DNA of 49,162 nucleotides, taken from NCBI RefSeq assembly GCF_002607735.1, contig NZ_NBVR01000001.1, positions 888 to 50,049 on the forward strand. The letters are read 5' to 3'. This stretch comes from Proteus alimentorum (GTDB lineage Bacteria > Pseudomonadota > Gammaproteobacteria > Enterobacterales > Enterobacteriaceae). The notes beneath the pieces were generated by a model. It was given only the letters and a program-made list of their open reading frames with translations, ran no database searches and was not told where the DNA came from. Positions within the stretch are counted from its first letter, which is position 1; each line of letters opens with the position of its first letter. Shown here piece by piece: positions 1 through 8,301 of the stretch. The translations under genes and the position numbers were made by a program.

Positions 1-252
1 AAAAGAAATGCTATATGATAAAATTCACAAAGTAAATATTCTTACATTAATTAAATTTTATAATCTTTTAACAATGACATTAGTTGTTTTTAAATTTTAT
101 TAAAATTATTTGATTTACACAAAAACACTAATTATTTAACTTAAGAAAGGATATAACAACACAACCATTTGATTAAATTATCAATATCAGCACTAAGCAA
201 TATACTTTATATCAGATATTTTTGTATTAATCTCAAACCACACTGTAATTAA

Positions 253-477
253 CTAAAATTAACAGGCATACAAATGGGATACTTACTTGGAATAAGTCAA
301 CAACATTTTTCTCGATTAGAAAATGGTGATATTAAATTCACTGTAGAGCATATATTTGCTATCCCCTCAATATTAGAAGTTAAACTCGAAAGTTTATTAC
401 CAACCCACAACATAGCCAAAGCTGAGGCAATTTCATGGGCAAAAACAGTATTATCAGCCGAGACGACTTTACGATGA
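253..477 (+). pseudogene. N-terminally truncated MrpJ-like HTH (XRE) regulator
   Basis: The readable part encodes the second half of a helix-turn-helix DNA-binding domain, including the recognition-helix segment ISQQHFSRLENG, followed by a short tail. It resembles MrpJ-type XRE regulators that sit at the ends of Proteus fimbrial operons and repress motility. Family-like sequence (LTGIQ) continues in frame upstream of the ATG at 274, but a stop codon at 250-252 closes the frame, and no first helix or full N-terminus can be found in any frame above it. The ATG has only a weak Shine-Dalgarno. I infer a decayed gene rather than a functional 67-residue protein, though a short product cannot be excluded. 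No fimbrial genes are visible inside the window. Confidence 0.6.
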
Positions 478-599
478 AATAAAATAGACTAACTATTTAT
501 TACATATTAAATAAATAATATATCAATACACACTCATTTATAATTACACAGAATAAAAACTTAGTACTACTTAAATATTTTATATCATTCACATTTTGA

Positions 600-809
600 C
601 TAAAAATAATGTGAACCATTGAGGATATAAAAGGGGATACGTTGCTCTACATGATGTTGCCGATGAGCATCACGTATTCGCTCACTCACAAAAATCTGTT
701 TTCCCCGAAAACGTATCCCCGTATTGCGCTTGGCCCAATCAATGTGGTCATTCTGATAAGACGCATTCACAAACTGACTTGTGAGCTTTTGTGAGTGTGT
801 AAAAGTAAC
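600..809 (-). pseudogene. Degraded or partial reading frame of unknown origin
   Basis: A minus-strand frame is open from 809 to a stop at 600-602. The only plausible start is a GTG at 768-770, giving about 56 codons. Its translation looks protein-like (it includes NDHIDWAKRNTG and HVEQRIPFYILNG). Its base composition is clearly richer in G+C than the very AT-rich DNA on both sides, which suggests a surviving 3' end of a longer gene that came from elsewhere. I do not recognise the family. No ribosome-binding site supports the GTG. Confidence 0.4.
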
Positions 810-992
810 TTATTGATATTCAGTGATGAATATTTAAATTACCTTTTACACAAATAGTTACGAACTATTGTTAATTTTTGTGACAAAACTCGACAATCTA
901 CTTAACATTTATTGGAATACATGTTGTTATCTTATTTCTAGTCATTATCAAATGAAGCTTTTTACACAGAGATAACTTGACTTCCTTGAAAT

Positions 993-1011
993 GATATTGA
1001 TAATCATTATC
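993..1011. promoter_or_regulatory. Fur box upstream of sitABCD
   Basis: The 19-bp site GATATTGATAATCATTATC differs from the palindromic Fur consensus (GATAATGATAATCATTATC) at one position. It lies about 40 bases before the sitA start, where Fur with Fe(II) would block transcription. This fits the known iron and manganese control of sit operons. No convincing MntR site was found, so manganese control remains open. Confidence 0.85.
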
Positions 1012-1051
1012 AATTAAGAAAATAACTCTGCAACTATAAGGCAATAATAAT

Positions 1052-1960
1052 ATGGATATATTTCGCTCTGTAAACAAACTTTCACTTACGGCTTTATGCC
1101 TTATGGCATCCGTATTTTTAACAGCACCTACACAAGCAAAAGATAAACTAAAAGTTGTCACCACATTTACTATTATTCAAGATATCGCTCAAAATGTGGC
1201 AGGAGATGCCGCAATTGTTGAGTCAATCACAAAACCCGGCGCTGAAATTCACGATTACCAACCGACGCCTAAAGATATTGTAAAAGCTCAAAAGGCTGAT
1301 CTTATCTTATGGAATGGCTTAAATCTTGAACGTTGGTTCGAACGCTTTTTTAATGAGTTACGTAACGTACCCGCTGTTGTTGTCACAGAAGGCATCACAC
1401 CAATGGCAATCCGTGAAGGTGCTTACAAAAACAACCCTAACCCACATGCGTGGATGTCACCGAATAATGCATTAATTTATATTGAAAATATTCGCAAGGC
1501 GCTTGTTGAGCATGATCCGGATAATGCCGCTATTTATAATCAAAATGCGGCACGCTACGCAGAAAAAATTAAACAGCTTGACGCACCATTAAGAGAAAGA
1601 TTATCTCGTATCCCACAAGAAGAGCGTTGGTTAGTGACCAGTGAAGGTGCATTCAGCTATTTAACTAATGACTATGGCTTTAAAGAAGTTTATTTATGGC
1701 CTATCAATGCAGAAGAACAAGGCACGCCACAACAAGTTAAATATGTGATTGATACCGTTAGAGAACACAAAATCCCTGTTGTCTTTAGTGAAAGTACCAT
1801 TTCAGATAAACCTGCAAAACAAGTCAGTAAAGAGACAGGTGCAAAATACGGTGGCGTTCTTTATGTTGACTCACTTTCCGCTGAAGGTGGCGAAGTTCCT
1901 ACTTATATTGATTTAATTACTATTACAGTAGATACAATTGCGAAAGGATTTGGACAATGA
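1052..1960 (+). CDS. sitA: Mn/Fe ABC transporter, periplasmic binding protein SitA
   Basis: This is the cluster A-I (SitA/MntC/PsaA type) solute-binding protein that captures Mn(II), and perhaps Fe(II), in the periplasm and delivers it to SitCD. Residues 1-29 form a Sec signal peptide ending TQA. The metal-ligand histidines are visible at H67 (EIHDYQP) and H132 (NPHAWMSP). The length of 302 residues is usual for the family. The start is backed by a TAAGG motif about 11 bases upstream. It is the first gene of a tightly packed four-gene operon: its stop overlaps the sitB start by 4 bases. The Fur box at 993-1011 implies repression under iron repletion. Confidence 0.93.
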   Translation: MDIFRSVNKLSLTALCLMASVFLTAPTQAKDKLKVVTTFTIIQDIAQNVAGDAAIVESITKPGAEIHDYQPTPKDIVKAQKADLILWNGLNLERWFERFFNELRNVPAVVVTEGITPMAIREGAYKNNPNPHAWMSPNNALIYIENIRKALVEHDPDNAAIYNQNAARYAEKIKQLDAPLRERLSRIPQEERWLVTSEGAFSYLTNDYGFKEVYLWPINAEEQGTPQQVKYVIDTVREHKIPVVFSESTISDKPAKQVSKETGAKYGGVLYVDSLSAEGGEVPTYIDLITITVDTIAKGFGQ

Positions 1961-2844
1961 GCAATATAAAAGCTAATCCTACGTTGACTGTTGATAATGC
2001 AACAGTGACTTACAACAACGGTCATACGGCTATTTTCGATGCTAGTTTCTCTATCACTGGCGGCACTATTTGTGCCCTAGTGGGCATCAATGGCAGTGGT
2101 AAATCCACGCTATTTAAAACCATTATGGGGCTGGTCAAGCCCTCTAAAGGTAAAGTGACATTAAACGATTGCCCGATCCAGCAGGCGTTAAAACAAAATA
2201 TGATCGCCTATGTTCCACAAACAGAAGAGGTTGACAGGAACTTTCCCGTTCTCGTTTCTGATGTTGTGATGATGGGACGTTATGGAAAAATGGGTTTTTT
2301 TCGTATTCCGTCAAAACGCGACCATGAAGTTGTTGAAGCATCATTAGAACGCGTTGGCTTATCAGGCTTAGGGCATCGTCAAATTGGTGAGCTTTCTGGT
2401 GGTCAGAAAAAACGTGTTTTCTTAGCACGAGCAATGGCTCAAGAAGGTACTGTTTTATTACTTGATGAACCTTTTACTGGTGTCGATGTTAAAACCGAAA
2501 ATGCCATTATCGAACTTTTACGCAATTTGCGCGAAGAAGGCCACTTAGTTTTAGTTTCAACGCATAACTTGGGAAGTGTGCCTGAATTTTGTGACCACGT
2601 TATTTTAATCAATAGAACCGTGTTAGACAGTGGTCCAACTGAAACAACATTTACACAGAAAAACTTAGAACACGCATTTGGTGGTGTGTTGCGCCACATT
2701 AGCCTATCAGGTTCTGATCTTCATGATGATGATGATCCACGTTCACTCACTGTCATTACCGATGATGAACGTGCTGCTGTCTTCTATGGTCATCATGAAG
2801 AACACACTCCAGCGCACCAAAGCCAACGCAAACAAGGAGATTAG
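1957..2844 (+). CDS. sitB: Mn/Fe ABC transporter, ATPase SitB
   Basis: This is the cytoplasmic ATP-hydrolysing subunit of the SitABCD importer. Walker A is at residues 43-51 (GINGSGKST), the ABC signature is ELSGGQKKR near 145, and Walker B is VLLLDEP near 165. The ATPase core is followed by a C-terminal tail rich in acidic and His residues (HDDDD, GHHEEH). That tail could weakly bind metal, although this is only a reading of composition. The start overlaps the sitA stop by 4 bases, and sitC begins 2 bases after this gene ends, so the subunits are probably translationally coupled. Confidence 0.93.
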   Translation: MSNIKANPTLTVDNATVTYNNGHTAIFDASFSITGGTICALVGINGSGKSTLFKTIMGLVKPSKGKVTLNDCPIQQALKQNMIAYVPQTEEVDRNFPVLVSDVVMMGRYGKMGFFRIPSKRDHEVVEASLERVGLSGLGHRQIGELSGGQKKRVFLARAMAQEGTVLLLDEPFTGVDVKTENAIIELLRNLREEGHLVLVSTHNLGSVPEFCDHVILINRTVLDSGPTETTFTQKNLEHAFGGVLRHISLSGSDLHDDDDPRSLTVITDDERAAVFYGHHEEHTPAHQSQRKQGD

Positions 2845-2846
2845 CC

Positions 2847-3758
2847 ATGCTAGATTTACTCCTACAACCTTTTGAATATAACTATATGGTGAAAGCAATT
2901 TGGGTGAGTGCCTTAGTCGGTGCTGTCTGCGCTTTTCTTTCATCCTATCTTATTTTGAAAGGTTGGTCGTTAATGGGAGATGCCCTTTCCCACTCCGTTG
3001 TTCCCGGTGTTGCTGGGGCTTATATATTAGGTTTACCTTATGCAGTGGGTGCTTTTTTTACAGGTTTACTCGCTGCATTATCAATGACATTTATTCGTCA
3101 TATCACACGCCTTCGTGAAGATGCCGTTATTGGTTTTATTTTCTCCACTTTTTTTGCCTTTGGTCTGTTGCTGGTTTCGCTTAAACCGACAGCCGTCAAC
3201 GTTCAGACCATCATTCTCGGAAATATTTTAGGTATTGCTGATGAAGATGTATGGCAAGTTGTGATTATTACAGGTGTCTCTTTCTTAGTTTTATTTTGTA
3301 TTTGGAAAGACTTGCTGGTGGTTTTTTTTGATGAAGTTCATGCAAAATCAATTGGCTTATCGCCGCTAAAATTAAAAATTATCTTTTTTACTCTTTTGAG
3401 CGCATGTACTGTTGCGGCTCTTCAAACTGTTGGCGCTATTCTTGTCATTGCTATGGTAGTGACCCCTGGCGCAACTGCTTATTTACTCACAGATCAATTT
3501 AAACGACTTGCCATTATTGCTATCTGTATCGGCACAATCACAAGTGCAGTGGGCGCTTATCTTAGCTACTTCTTTAATGGTGCAACGGGTGGCGTGATTG
3601 TCACAATGCAAACATCACTCTTCTTATTGGCTTTCTTATTTGCCCCTAAACACGGTATGTTAGCCGCTCGCCGTCGTGCTCGTCAGAGTTCACAACAGTT
3701 GATCACGCAATCTCATCAGCATAAAGGATCAACAAAACCAGAAGAGGTGAAACTATGA
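2847..3758 (+). CDS. sitC: Mn/Fe ABC transporter, permease SitC
   Basis: This is an inner-membrane permease of the ABC-3 family, very hydrophobic with about eight predicted transmembrane segments. It carries the family's N-terminal motif LKGWSLMGDALSHSVVPG, which also occurs in SitD. It should form the translocation channel with SitD and dock on SitB. The C-terminus is a basic, hydrophilic cytoplasmic tail. It follows sitB by 2 bases and overlaps sitD by 4 bases. The length of 303 residues is ordinary for the family. Confidence 0.92.
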   Translation: MLDLLLQPFEYNYMVKAIWVSALVGAVCAFLSSYLILKGWSLMGDALSHSVVPGVAGAYILGLPYAVGAFFTGLLAALSMTFIRHITRLREDAVIGFIFSTFFAFGLLLVSLKPTAVNVQTIILGNILGIADEDVWQVVIITGVSFLVLFCIWKDLLVVFFDEVHAKSIGLSPLKLKIIFFTLLSACTVAALQTVGAILVIAMVVTPGATAYLLTDQFKRLAIIAICIGTITSAVGAYLSYFFNGATGGVIVTMQTSLFLLAFLFAPKHGMLAARRRARQSSQQLITQSHQHKGSTKPEEVKL

Positions 3759-4612
3759 ATGAGTTGATAGAGTTTTTCATTGAACCTTTTCAATATCCGT
3801 TTATGCAACGCGCTATTGTTGCAGCCATTATCATAGGTATCGCTTGCGCTATTTTATCTTGTTATATGGTATTAAAAGGCTGGTCTTTGATGGGAGATGC
3901 AATCTCTCACGCCGTTTTACCCGGTGTTGTTCTTGCTTATGTCACTGCAATCCCGTTAACAGTAGGTGCCTTTCTTTCTGGACTATTTTGCTCTTTTGCC
4001 ACAGGTTATTTAAAAGATCACAGTCGCATTAAAGAAGATACTGTGATGGGAATCGTATTTTCAGGTATGTTTGCGGTGGGTTTGGTCATTTTTGCCAGTG
4101 TCGATACAGACCAACATTTAATGCATATTTTATTTGGTAATATTTTAGGTATCACACCTGATGTATTAACTCAAATTAGTATTATCTGTTTAATCACCAT
4201 CACTATTATGCTTGTTAAACAAAAAGATTTTATGCTTTATTGCTTCGATCCTAACCAAGCAAGAATTGTTGGTTTGCCTGTCACATTATTACACTATGGA
4301 TTGCTGTCTATTTTGGCATTAACCATTGTTGCTTCAATGCAGGCTGTTGGGATTATTTTAGTTGTCGCCATGCTTATTTCACCGGGGATCACCGCGTATT
4401 TATTAACACGCAGTTTTTCACGCATGATTATGTTAGCAATTGTATTTTCTGTCGCATCTAGTGTCATAGGAACATTTATTAGTTTCCATATTGATGGAGC
4501 AACAGGCCCATGTATTGTGCTAACGCAAGCTGTGTTCTTTATTATTGCACTATTCTGTAATCAGATTAAATTAGCAAAAATAAAGCGACAAACAAAACCC
4601 GCTAGCGCCTGA
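3755..4612 (+). CDS. sitD: Mn/Fe ABC transporter, permease SitD
   Basis: This is the second ABC-3 family permease, paralogous to SitC, with the same LKGWSLMGDAISHAVLPG motif and a similar spread of membrane segments. It closes the operon: its ATG overlaps the sitC stop, and a strong intrinsic terminator follows at 4632-4657. The four subunits together are the complete SitABCD importer, which in enterobacteria supplies manganese during oxidative stress and metal limitation. Confidence 0.92.
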   Translation: MNELIEFFIEPFQYPFMQRAIVAAIIIGIACAILSCYMVLKGWSLMGDAISHAVLPGVVLAYVTAIPLTVGAFLSGLFCSFATGYLKDHSRIKEDTVMGIVFSGMFAVGLVIFASVDTDQHLMHILFGNILGITPDVLTQISIICLITITIMLVKQKDFMLYCFDPNQARIVGLPVTLLHYGLLSILALTIVASMQAVGIILVVAMLISPGITAYLLTRSFSRMIMLAIVFSVASSVIGTFISFHIDGATGPCIVLTQAVFFIIALFCNQIKLAKIKRQTKPASA

Positions 4613-4631
4613 TAACATTCTTTATCTTAGC

Positions 4632-4657
4632 AAAAACGGGATAATCATCCCGTTTTT
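4632..4657 (+). terminator. Intrinsic terminator of sitABCD
   Basis: A 10-bp perfect stem AAAAACGGGA/TCCCGTTTTT with a 6-base loop ends in a run of T. It lies 20 bases after the sitD stop. Confidence 0.9.
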
Positions 4658-4766
4658 TAGCTTTATACTTTATTGATTTAATTAAAGTGTTATTGTCATA
4701 GTATAAACATCGCTCGTTATTATTTTATTTGGGTCTACTAAGTAAACAACTTTGCGAGGTGTAAGT

Positions 4767-5639
4767 ATGTGGCAGAATATAGGTCGTTTACTGGAATCAA
4801 ACTTAGGATTTTCAGCAAAGATAAACGAAAAAATTCACCTTTCTAGTGGTGATATTCATCATACATGGAAAATTTATTATGGTGATACGCCTGTTTTTGT
4901 GAAATCTAATTTGCGTGAATTTCTGCCTAATTTTAAAAATGAGGCAGAACAACTCGAAATGTTGGCAAAAAGCCAAACAATTCGAACTCCTCGGGTTCTT
5001 GGTATCGGCAATAGTAAAGATGCTAGCTTTCTACTCCTTGAATTTTTGCCTGTTCAACCATTTACACCTCATAGCGCCTACTGTTTTGGACAACAACTAG
5101 CAAGACTACATCAGTGGGAAGATCAACCTAGCTATGGCTTTGATTTCGATACCCAAATCGATACAACACCTCAACTCAATAGCTGGGAAAAACGCTGGAA
5201 TCACTTTTATTCTGAAAAACGTATCGGTTTTCAGCTACAACTGGCTTCTGAGAAAGGCATGATTTTTGGGGATATCGACGAGATCACTCAAATCATCAAT
5301 CATCGCCTTGCTGATCATAATCCACAACCCTCTCTGCTACATGGCAACTTATGGCCTAAAAACTGTGCTGCAATTGGTCAATCAGAAGGTACAGTGTTCG
5401 ATCCCGCTTGTTATTGGGGTGATCGAGAGTGTGATATCGCAATGTTACCGCTTTGCACTGCCGTGCCAGCAAATATTTTCGATGGTTATCAAAGTGTTTG
5501 GCCACTATCAGATAAGTTTTTATCACGTCAGCCTATTTATCAACTCTATTTCTTCCTCAACCGTTGTAATTTATTTGGGGGAGAAGAAAATTATTTAGAA
5601 GTCAGAAAAATAATTGATGATCTATTAGCAACACCTTAA
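4767..5639 (+). CDS. yniA: Fructosamine kinase family protein YniA (active-site variant)
   Basis: This is a homologue of E. coli YniA, of the fructosamine-3-kinase/aminoglycoside phosphotransferase fold, which phosphorylates sugars attached to amines or free ketosamines. The ATG at 4767 is chosen because GAGGTG at 4756-4761 sits at ideal spacing. An in-frame TTG at 4752 is less likely. The conserved late motif FDPACYWGDRECD is intact. The catalytic-loop motif, normally HGDLWxxN, reads HGNLWPKN here: codon 194 (AAC at 5346-5348) gives Asn where the family has the catalytic base Asp. Everything else looks well kept, so this may be an inactive or altered enzyme rather than a pseudogene. Gene order with yniB and hxpB matches E. 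coli. Confidence 0.9.
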   Translation: MWQNIGRLLESNLGFSAKINEKIHLSSGDIHHTWKIYYGDTPVFVKSNLREFLPNFKNEAEQLEMLAKSQTIRTPRVLGIGNSKDASFLLLEFLPVQPFTPHSAYCFGQQLARLHQWEDQPSYGFDFDTQIDTTPQLNSWEKRWNHFYSEKRIGFQLQLASEKGMIFGDIDEITQIINHRLADHNPQPSLLHGNLWPKNCAAIGQSEGTVFDPACYWGDRECDIAMLPLCTAVPANIFDGYQSVWPLSDKFLSRQPIYQLYFFLNRCNLFGGEENYLEVRKIIDDLLATP

Positions 5640-5690
5640 ATAGAAAAAGAGCGAAGTAGCACGGAGATAAGATACATAAACTAAAAATAT

Positions 5691-5726
5691 AACCTCGCCA
5701 GATTCAGTTGTGCGAGGTTTATTTTT
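5691..5726 (+). terminator. Intrinsic terminator after yniA
   Basis: The stem AACCTCGC/GCGAGGTT (5691-5698 with 5712-5719) is followed by a T-rich tract. It lies between convergent yniA and yniB and is placed for yniA. Confidence 0.8.
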
Positions 5727-5773
5727 CCCTTCAGTAATATAAATGAACCGTCCTCGTTCACTTTAAAGTAATG

Positions 5774-6313
5774 TTACCATCCTAAAAATTTCATCAAAAA
5801 ATAGCCTATTGCAACAACAATCATAGGTGATAGATAAAGCACCATAACTTGAGTAAATATAGTATGTCGCGGTAATTTGATATTTTTTTGCAACTCCTCA
5901 GCTGTCACACCACTTTTCATTGCGCGTTCGATGATCAGCTGATCTTGTATATTTTCTTTCAAATATTTCACTTGGCGATAAATTCGTAATCCTGATGCGC
6001 TGAATGCTAAACCAATAAACATAAAAAGAAAGATAACAAAAAAAGTAATATTTTCTTGGCTAAATCCCATTTGTGTATTGGGGATAGGTGAATTTCGCCA
6101 GAAAAAATCTAAAAAAGGTGTGTTAAATTGCACCATTTCCGCTAATACACGAAAAAAGTCATTAATTACGGCATTTACACCATCGCCGCTTGGGCGTTGA
6201 ATTGCAGCCAATCCTATCAATGATACAACTGTCGAAATAAAGGCAGGAATAAATATAAGCCAACCAAGTACACGCTTTAAAATGGCATACAATCCTGCAT
6301 ATTGATAACTCAT
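5774..6313 (-). CDS. yniB: YniB family inner-membrane protein
   Basis: This is a 179-residue membrane protein that matches E. coli YniB in length, in its opening (MSYQYAGLYAILKRVLGW) and in its place between yniA and hxpB. It has an N-terminal hydrophobic segment, a middle one and a C-terminal one, with a charged stretch (RQVKYLKENIQDQLI) between the last two. The start at 6313 is preferred over a longer one at 6340 because a GAGG motif precedes it and the E. coli protein starts there. The function of the family is not known. It is transcribed divergently from hxpB. Confidence 0.88.
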   Translation of the reverse strand: MSYQYAGLYAILKRVLGWLIFIPAFISTVVSLIGLAAIQRPSGDGVNAVINDFFRVLAEMVQFNTPFLDFFWRNSPIPNTQMGFSQENITFFVIFLFMFIGLAFSASGLRIYRQVKYLKENIQDQLIIERAMKSGVTAEELQKNIKLPRHTIFTQVMVLYLSPMIVVAIGYFLMKFLGW

Positions 6314-6512
6314 CACATCCTCACTAGTAGAATTCGTCAATATTTATCTGTTTATCGTAGTCTAATTAACGGCTAATACGACAATAAATTAATAGTAGCC
6401 ATTCTCTCTATTTATTTTACAAAATAAATAAGAAACTGATTAAAAAGATTTTCCTTGTAACTCTTGCTACAATCGCCACTCGACAACATAGACCTTATTT
6501 ATGGAGAGTAAC

Positions 6513-7181
6513 ATGTCTTTTAAATTTCCTATTGAAGCTGCAATATTTGATATGGATGGTTTATTAATCGACTCAGAACCATTTTGGCAGCAAGCAGAAC
6601 ATGAGGTCTTTGCTGAATTAGGCGTCGATTTATCCCTTGCATCGGCAATGCCCGATACGGTTGGGTTAAGAATAAACGAAGTCATTGATTTATGGTATAG
6701 AGCATCACCTTGGCAAGGCGTTTCAAAACAAGAAGCAAAACAAAAAATGGTTTCTCGTGTTGTCAAATTGGTTGAAGAAACAAAACCCCTCTTACCGGGT
6801 GTTGAACATGCCTTAGCGCTTTGCAAATCATCAGGGTTAAAAATTGCACTAGCATCTGCATCTCCTGATTTTATGCTTGAGCGTGTACTTGAGTTGTTTA
6901 ATATTCGTCATTATTTCTCAGCCGTTGTGTCTGCCGATGAACTACCACACAGCAAGCCACACCCTGAGGTTTATCTAAACGCAGCTAAAGCACTTAACCT
7001 TGATCCTATCCACTGTGTTTCATTAGAAGATTCTCGCAATGGTATGATTGCTTGTAAAGGCGCAAGAATGCGCTCTATTGTCGTACCGGCAACAGAACAA
7101 TTTAATGATAAACAATGGGGCTTAGCGGATGTGAAAATTGCGTCACTTAATGAGCTAACGCAACTACATTTATTAGGCTAA
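6513..7181 (+). CDS. hxpB: HAD-family hexitol/2-deoxyglucose-6-phosphate phosphatase HxpB
   Basis: This is a haloacid dehalogenase superfamily phosphatase, the homologue of E. coli YniC/HxpB, which removes phosphate from hexitol phosphates and 2-deoxyglucose-6-phosphate. HAD motif I is FDMDGLLIDSE, with the nucleophile Asp near residue 14. Motif II Ser/Thr lies in ALASASP, the motif III Lys in HSKPHPE, and motif IV in LEDSRNG. The start at 6513 follows a GGAGAG ribosome site; the in-frame ATG at 6501 overlaps that site and is less likely. The length is 222 residues, as in E. coli. A strong terminator follows. Confidence 0.92.
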   Translation: MSFKFPIEAAIFDMDGLLIDSEPFWQQAEHEVFAELGVDLSLASAMPDTVGLRINEVIDLWYRASPWQGVSKQEAKQKMVSRVVKLVEETKPLLPGVEHALALCKSSGLKIALASASPDFMLERVLELFNIRHYFSAVVSADELPHSKPHPEVYLNAAKALNLDPIHCVSLEDSRNGMIACKGARMRSIVVPATEQFNDKQWGLADVKIASLNELTQLHLLG

Positions 7182-7192
7182 TTTCTATAAAT

Positions 7193-7227
7193 AAAAAGGA
7201 TATCCGGCTTTGTAAGATATCCTTTTT
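7193..7227. terminator. Intrinsic terminator after hxpB
   Basis: A 12-bp perfect stem AAAAAGGATATC/GATATCCTTTTT (7193-7204 with 7216-7227) has an 11-base loop. The rest of 7228-7455 shows no gene, only AT-rich sequence leading to the ydjM promoter. Confidence 0.88.
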
Positions 7228-7457
7228 GTTCTATTTTCAATGCTCATTACCTCACATGTCCCTTTTTTACTTTTAAGTCTCCCTCTTGTATATCTCGCTT
7301 ACTGCTACTCGTTGTTATCTTGCTTTTTAGTTCTTTATCCTAAATTCGATCATTTTTAAACCAATCAAATAAAATATTCCTGTTATTCCTTAATATTTAA
7401 GACAATTTTTATCTCTTTTTTCTGTTAGTTATCGTCAAAACCTTTTATACTTCATTA

Positions 7458-7473
7458 CTGTATAAATGAACAG
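7458..7473. promoter_or_regulatory. LexA (SOS) box upstream of ydjM
   Basis: CTGTATAAATGAACAG fits the LexA core CTGT-N8-ACAG exactly, and the flanking bases (TA before, CA after) fit the extended 20-bp palindrome. It ends 18 bases before the ydjM ATG. In E. coli ydjM is a known SOS gene, so this supports DNA-damage induction here too. Confidence 0.8.
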
Positions 7474-7491
7474 CAAATAAACAGATATGGA

Positions 7492-8058
7492 ATGACAGCA
7501 GAAGGACATCTACTTTTTTCTGTGGCAACACTTGTGTTAGCACAGAAACTTGAAATAACGCCAGCTCTTGCTCATGGTGATTGGTTTCACATGATCCCTG
7601 CTGTCTTATTAGGCTCACTTCTACCTGACTTAGATCACCCAGGTTCTATTCTCGGGCGATTATTCCGAATTATCTCTCTGCCTCTATCAAAGCTCTGTGG
7701 CCATCGAGGTTTTACACATAGTTTACTTGCGTTTTGTGGTTTAGCTATTTTGTGGGAAAATCAAGTTTCGCCACATTGGGATATTTCTGCCGATATCTTT
7801 CATGCCCTTTTATTGGGCTATCTTAGCCATCTCATTGCAGATATGTTAACTCCTGCTGGCGTTCCTTTTTTGTGGCCTTTAAAAATGCGTTTTGCATTAC
7901 CTATTTTAGGCAAAAAGAATAATAAAAAAGGCGAACGATTTATCTCTGTATTGATCCTTGTTGGTGCACTTTTTTTACCGCCTCACCTTACTGTTACCCT
8001 GCCTTCTCAAGTCAACAACTGGTTACAGATGTACCACGATAAGCGTACTAATTTTTAA
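7492..8058 (+). CDS. ydjM: LexA-regulated membrane-bound metal-dependent hydrolase YdjM
   Basis: This is a DUF457-family integral membrane protein, homologous to E. coli YdjM. It opens MTAEGHLLFS as in E. coli. Putative metal ligands are visible in LLPDLDHPGS, GHRGFTHSL and LSHLIADMLTPAG. About four hydrophobic segments are spread along 188 residues. The hydrolase assignment is by family; the substrate is unknown. The ribosome site is poor. The LexA box just upstream and the position between hxpB and tcyP both match E. coli. Confidence 0.9.
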   Translation: MTAEGHLLFSVATLVLAQKLEITPALAHGDWFHMIPAVLLGSLLPDLDHPGSILGRLFRIISLPLSKLCGHRGFTHSLLAFCGLAILWENQVSPHWDISADIFHALLLGYLSHLIADMLTPAGVPFLWPLKMRFALPILGKKNNKKGERFISVLILVGALFLPPHLTVTLPSQVNNWLQMYHDKRTNF

Positions 8059-8301
8059 CACCCTCTGACAAAACCCTACGTTTCTCTATTTATTTATAAA
8101 TTCTTACATCTTTTTATGCCTAATTTCCTTGTCTTTATAACCAAACGATTATATAAAATAATAATTAATTATAAAAAGTTATTAACAATCCTGTTACCAT
8201 ATAACGAATTGGTGCTGTTATATCCTTTCTTATTACCTAAGAACTCATATCGCATACAATCGTCGAAATTATATAAATAAAGATCTCGTTGGAGAGTTAA
8301 G

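Noticed and set aside
1-252. N-terminal half of the MrpJ-like gene in another frame
   Set aside because: All frames from 1 to 252 were read for the missing helix; none gives a family-like sequence, so a simple frameshift does not explain the truncation.
905-926. AACATTTATTGGAATACATGTT as an MntR box before sitA
   Set aside because: Only the outer AACAT/ATGTT bases fit; the inner bases do not match the MntR consensus. The Fur box explains control better.
4752-4766. TTG start for yniA, five codons upstream
   Set aside because: The GAGGTG ribosome site lies inside that extension, and E. coli YniA begins at the downstream Met-Trp.
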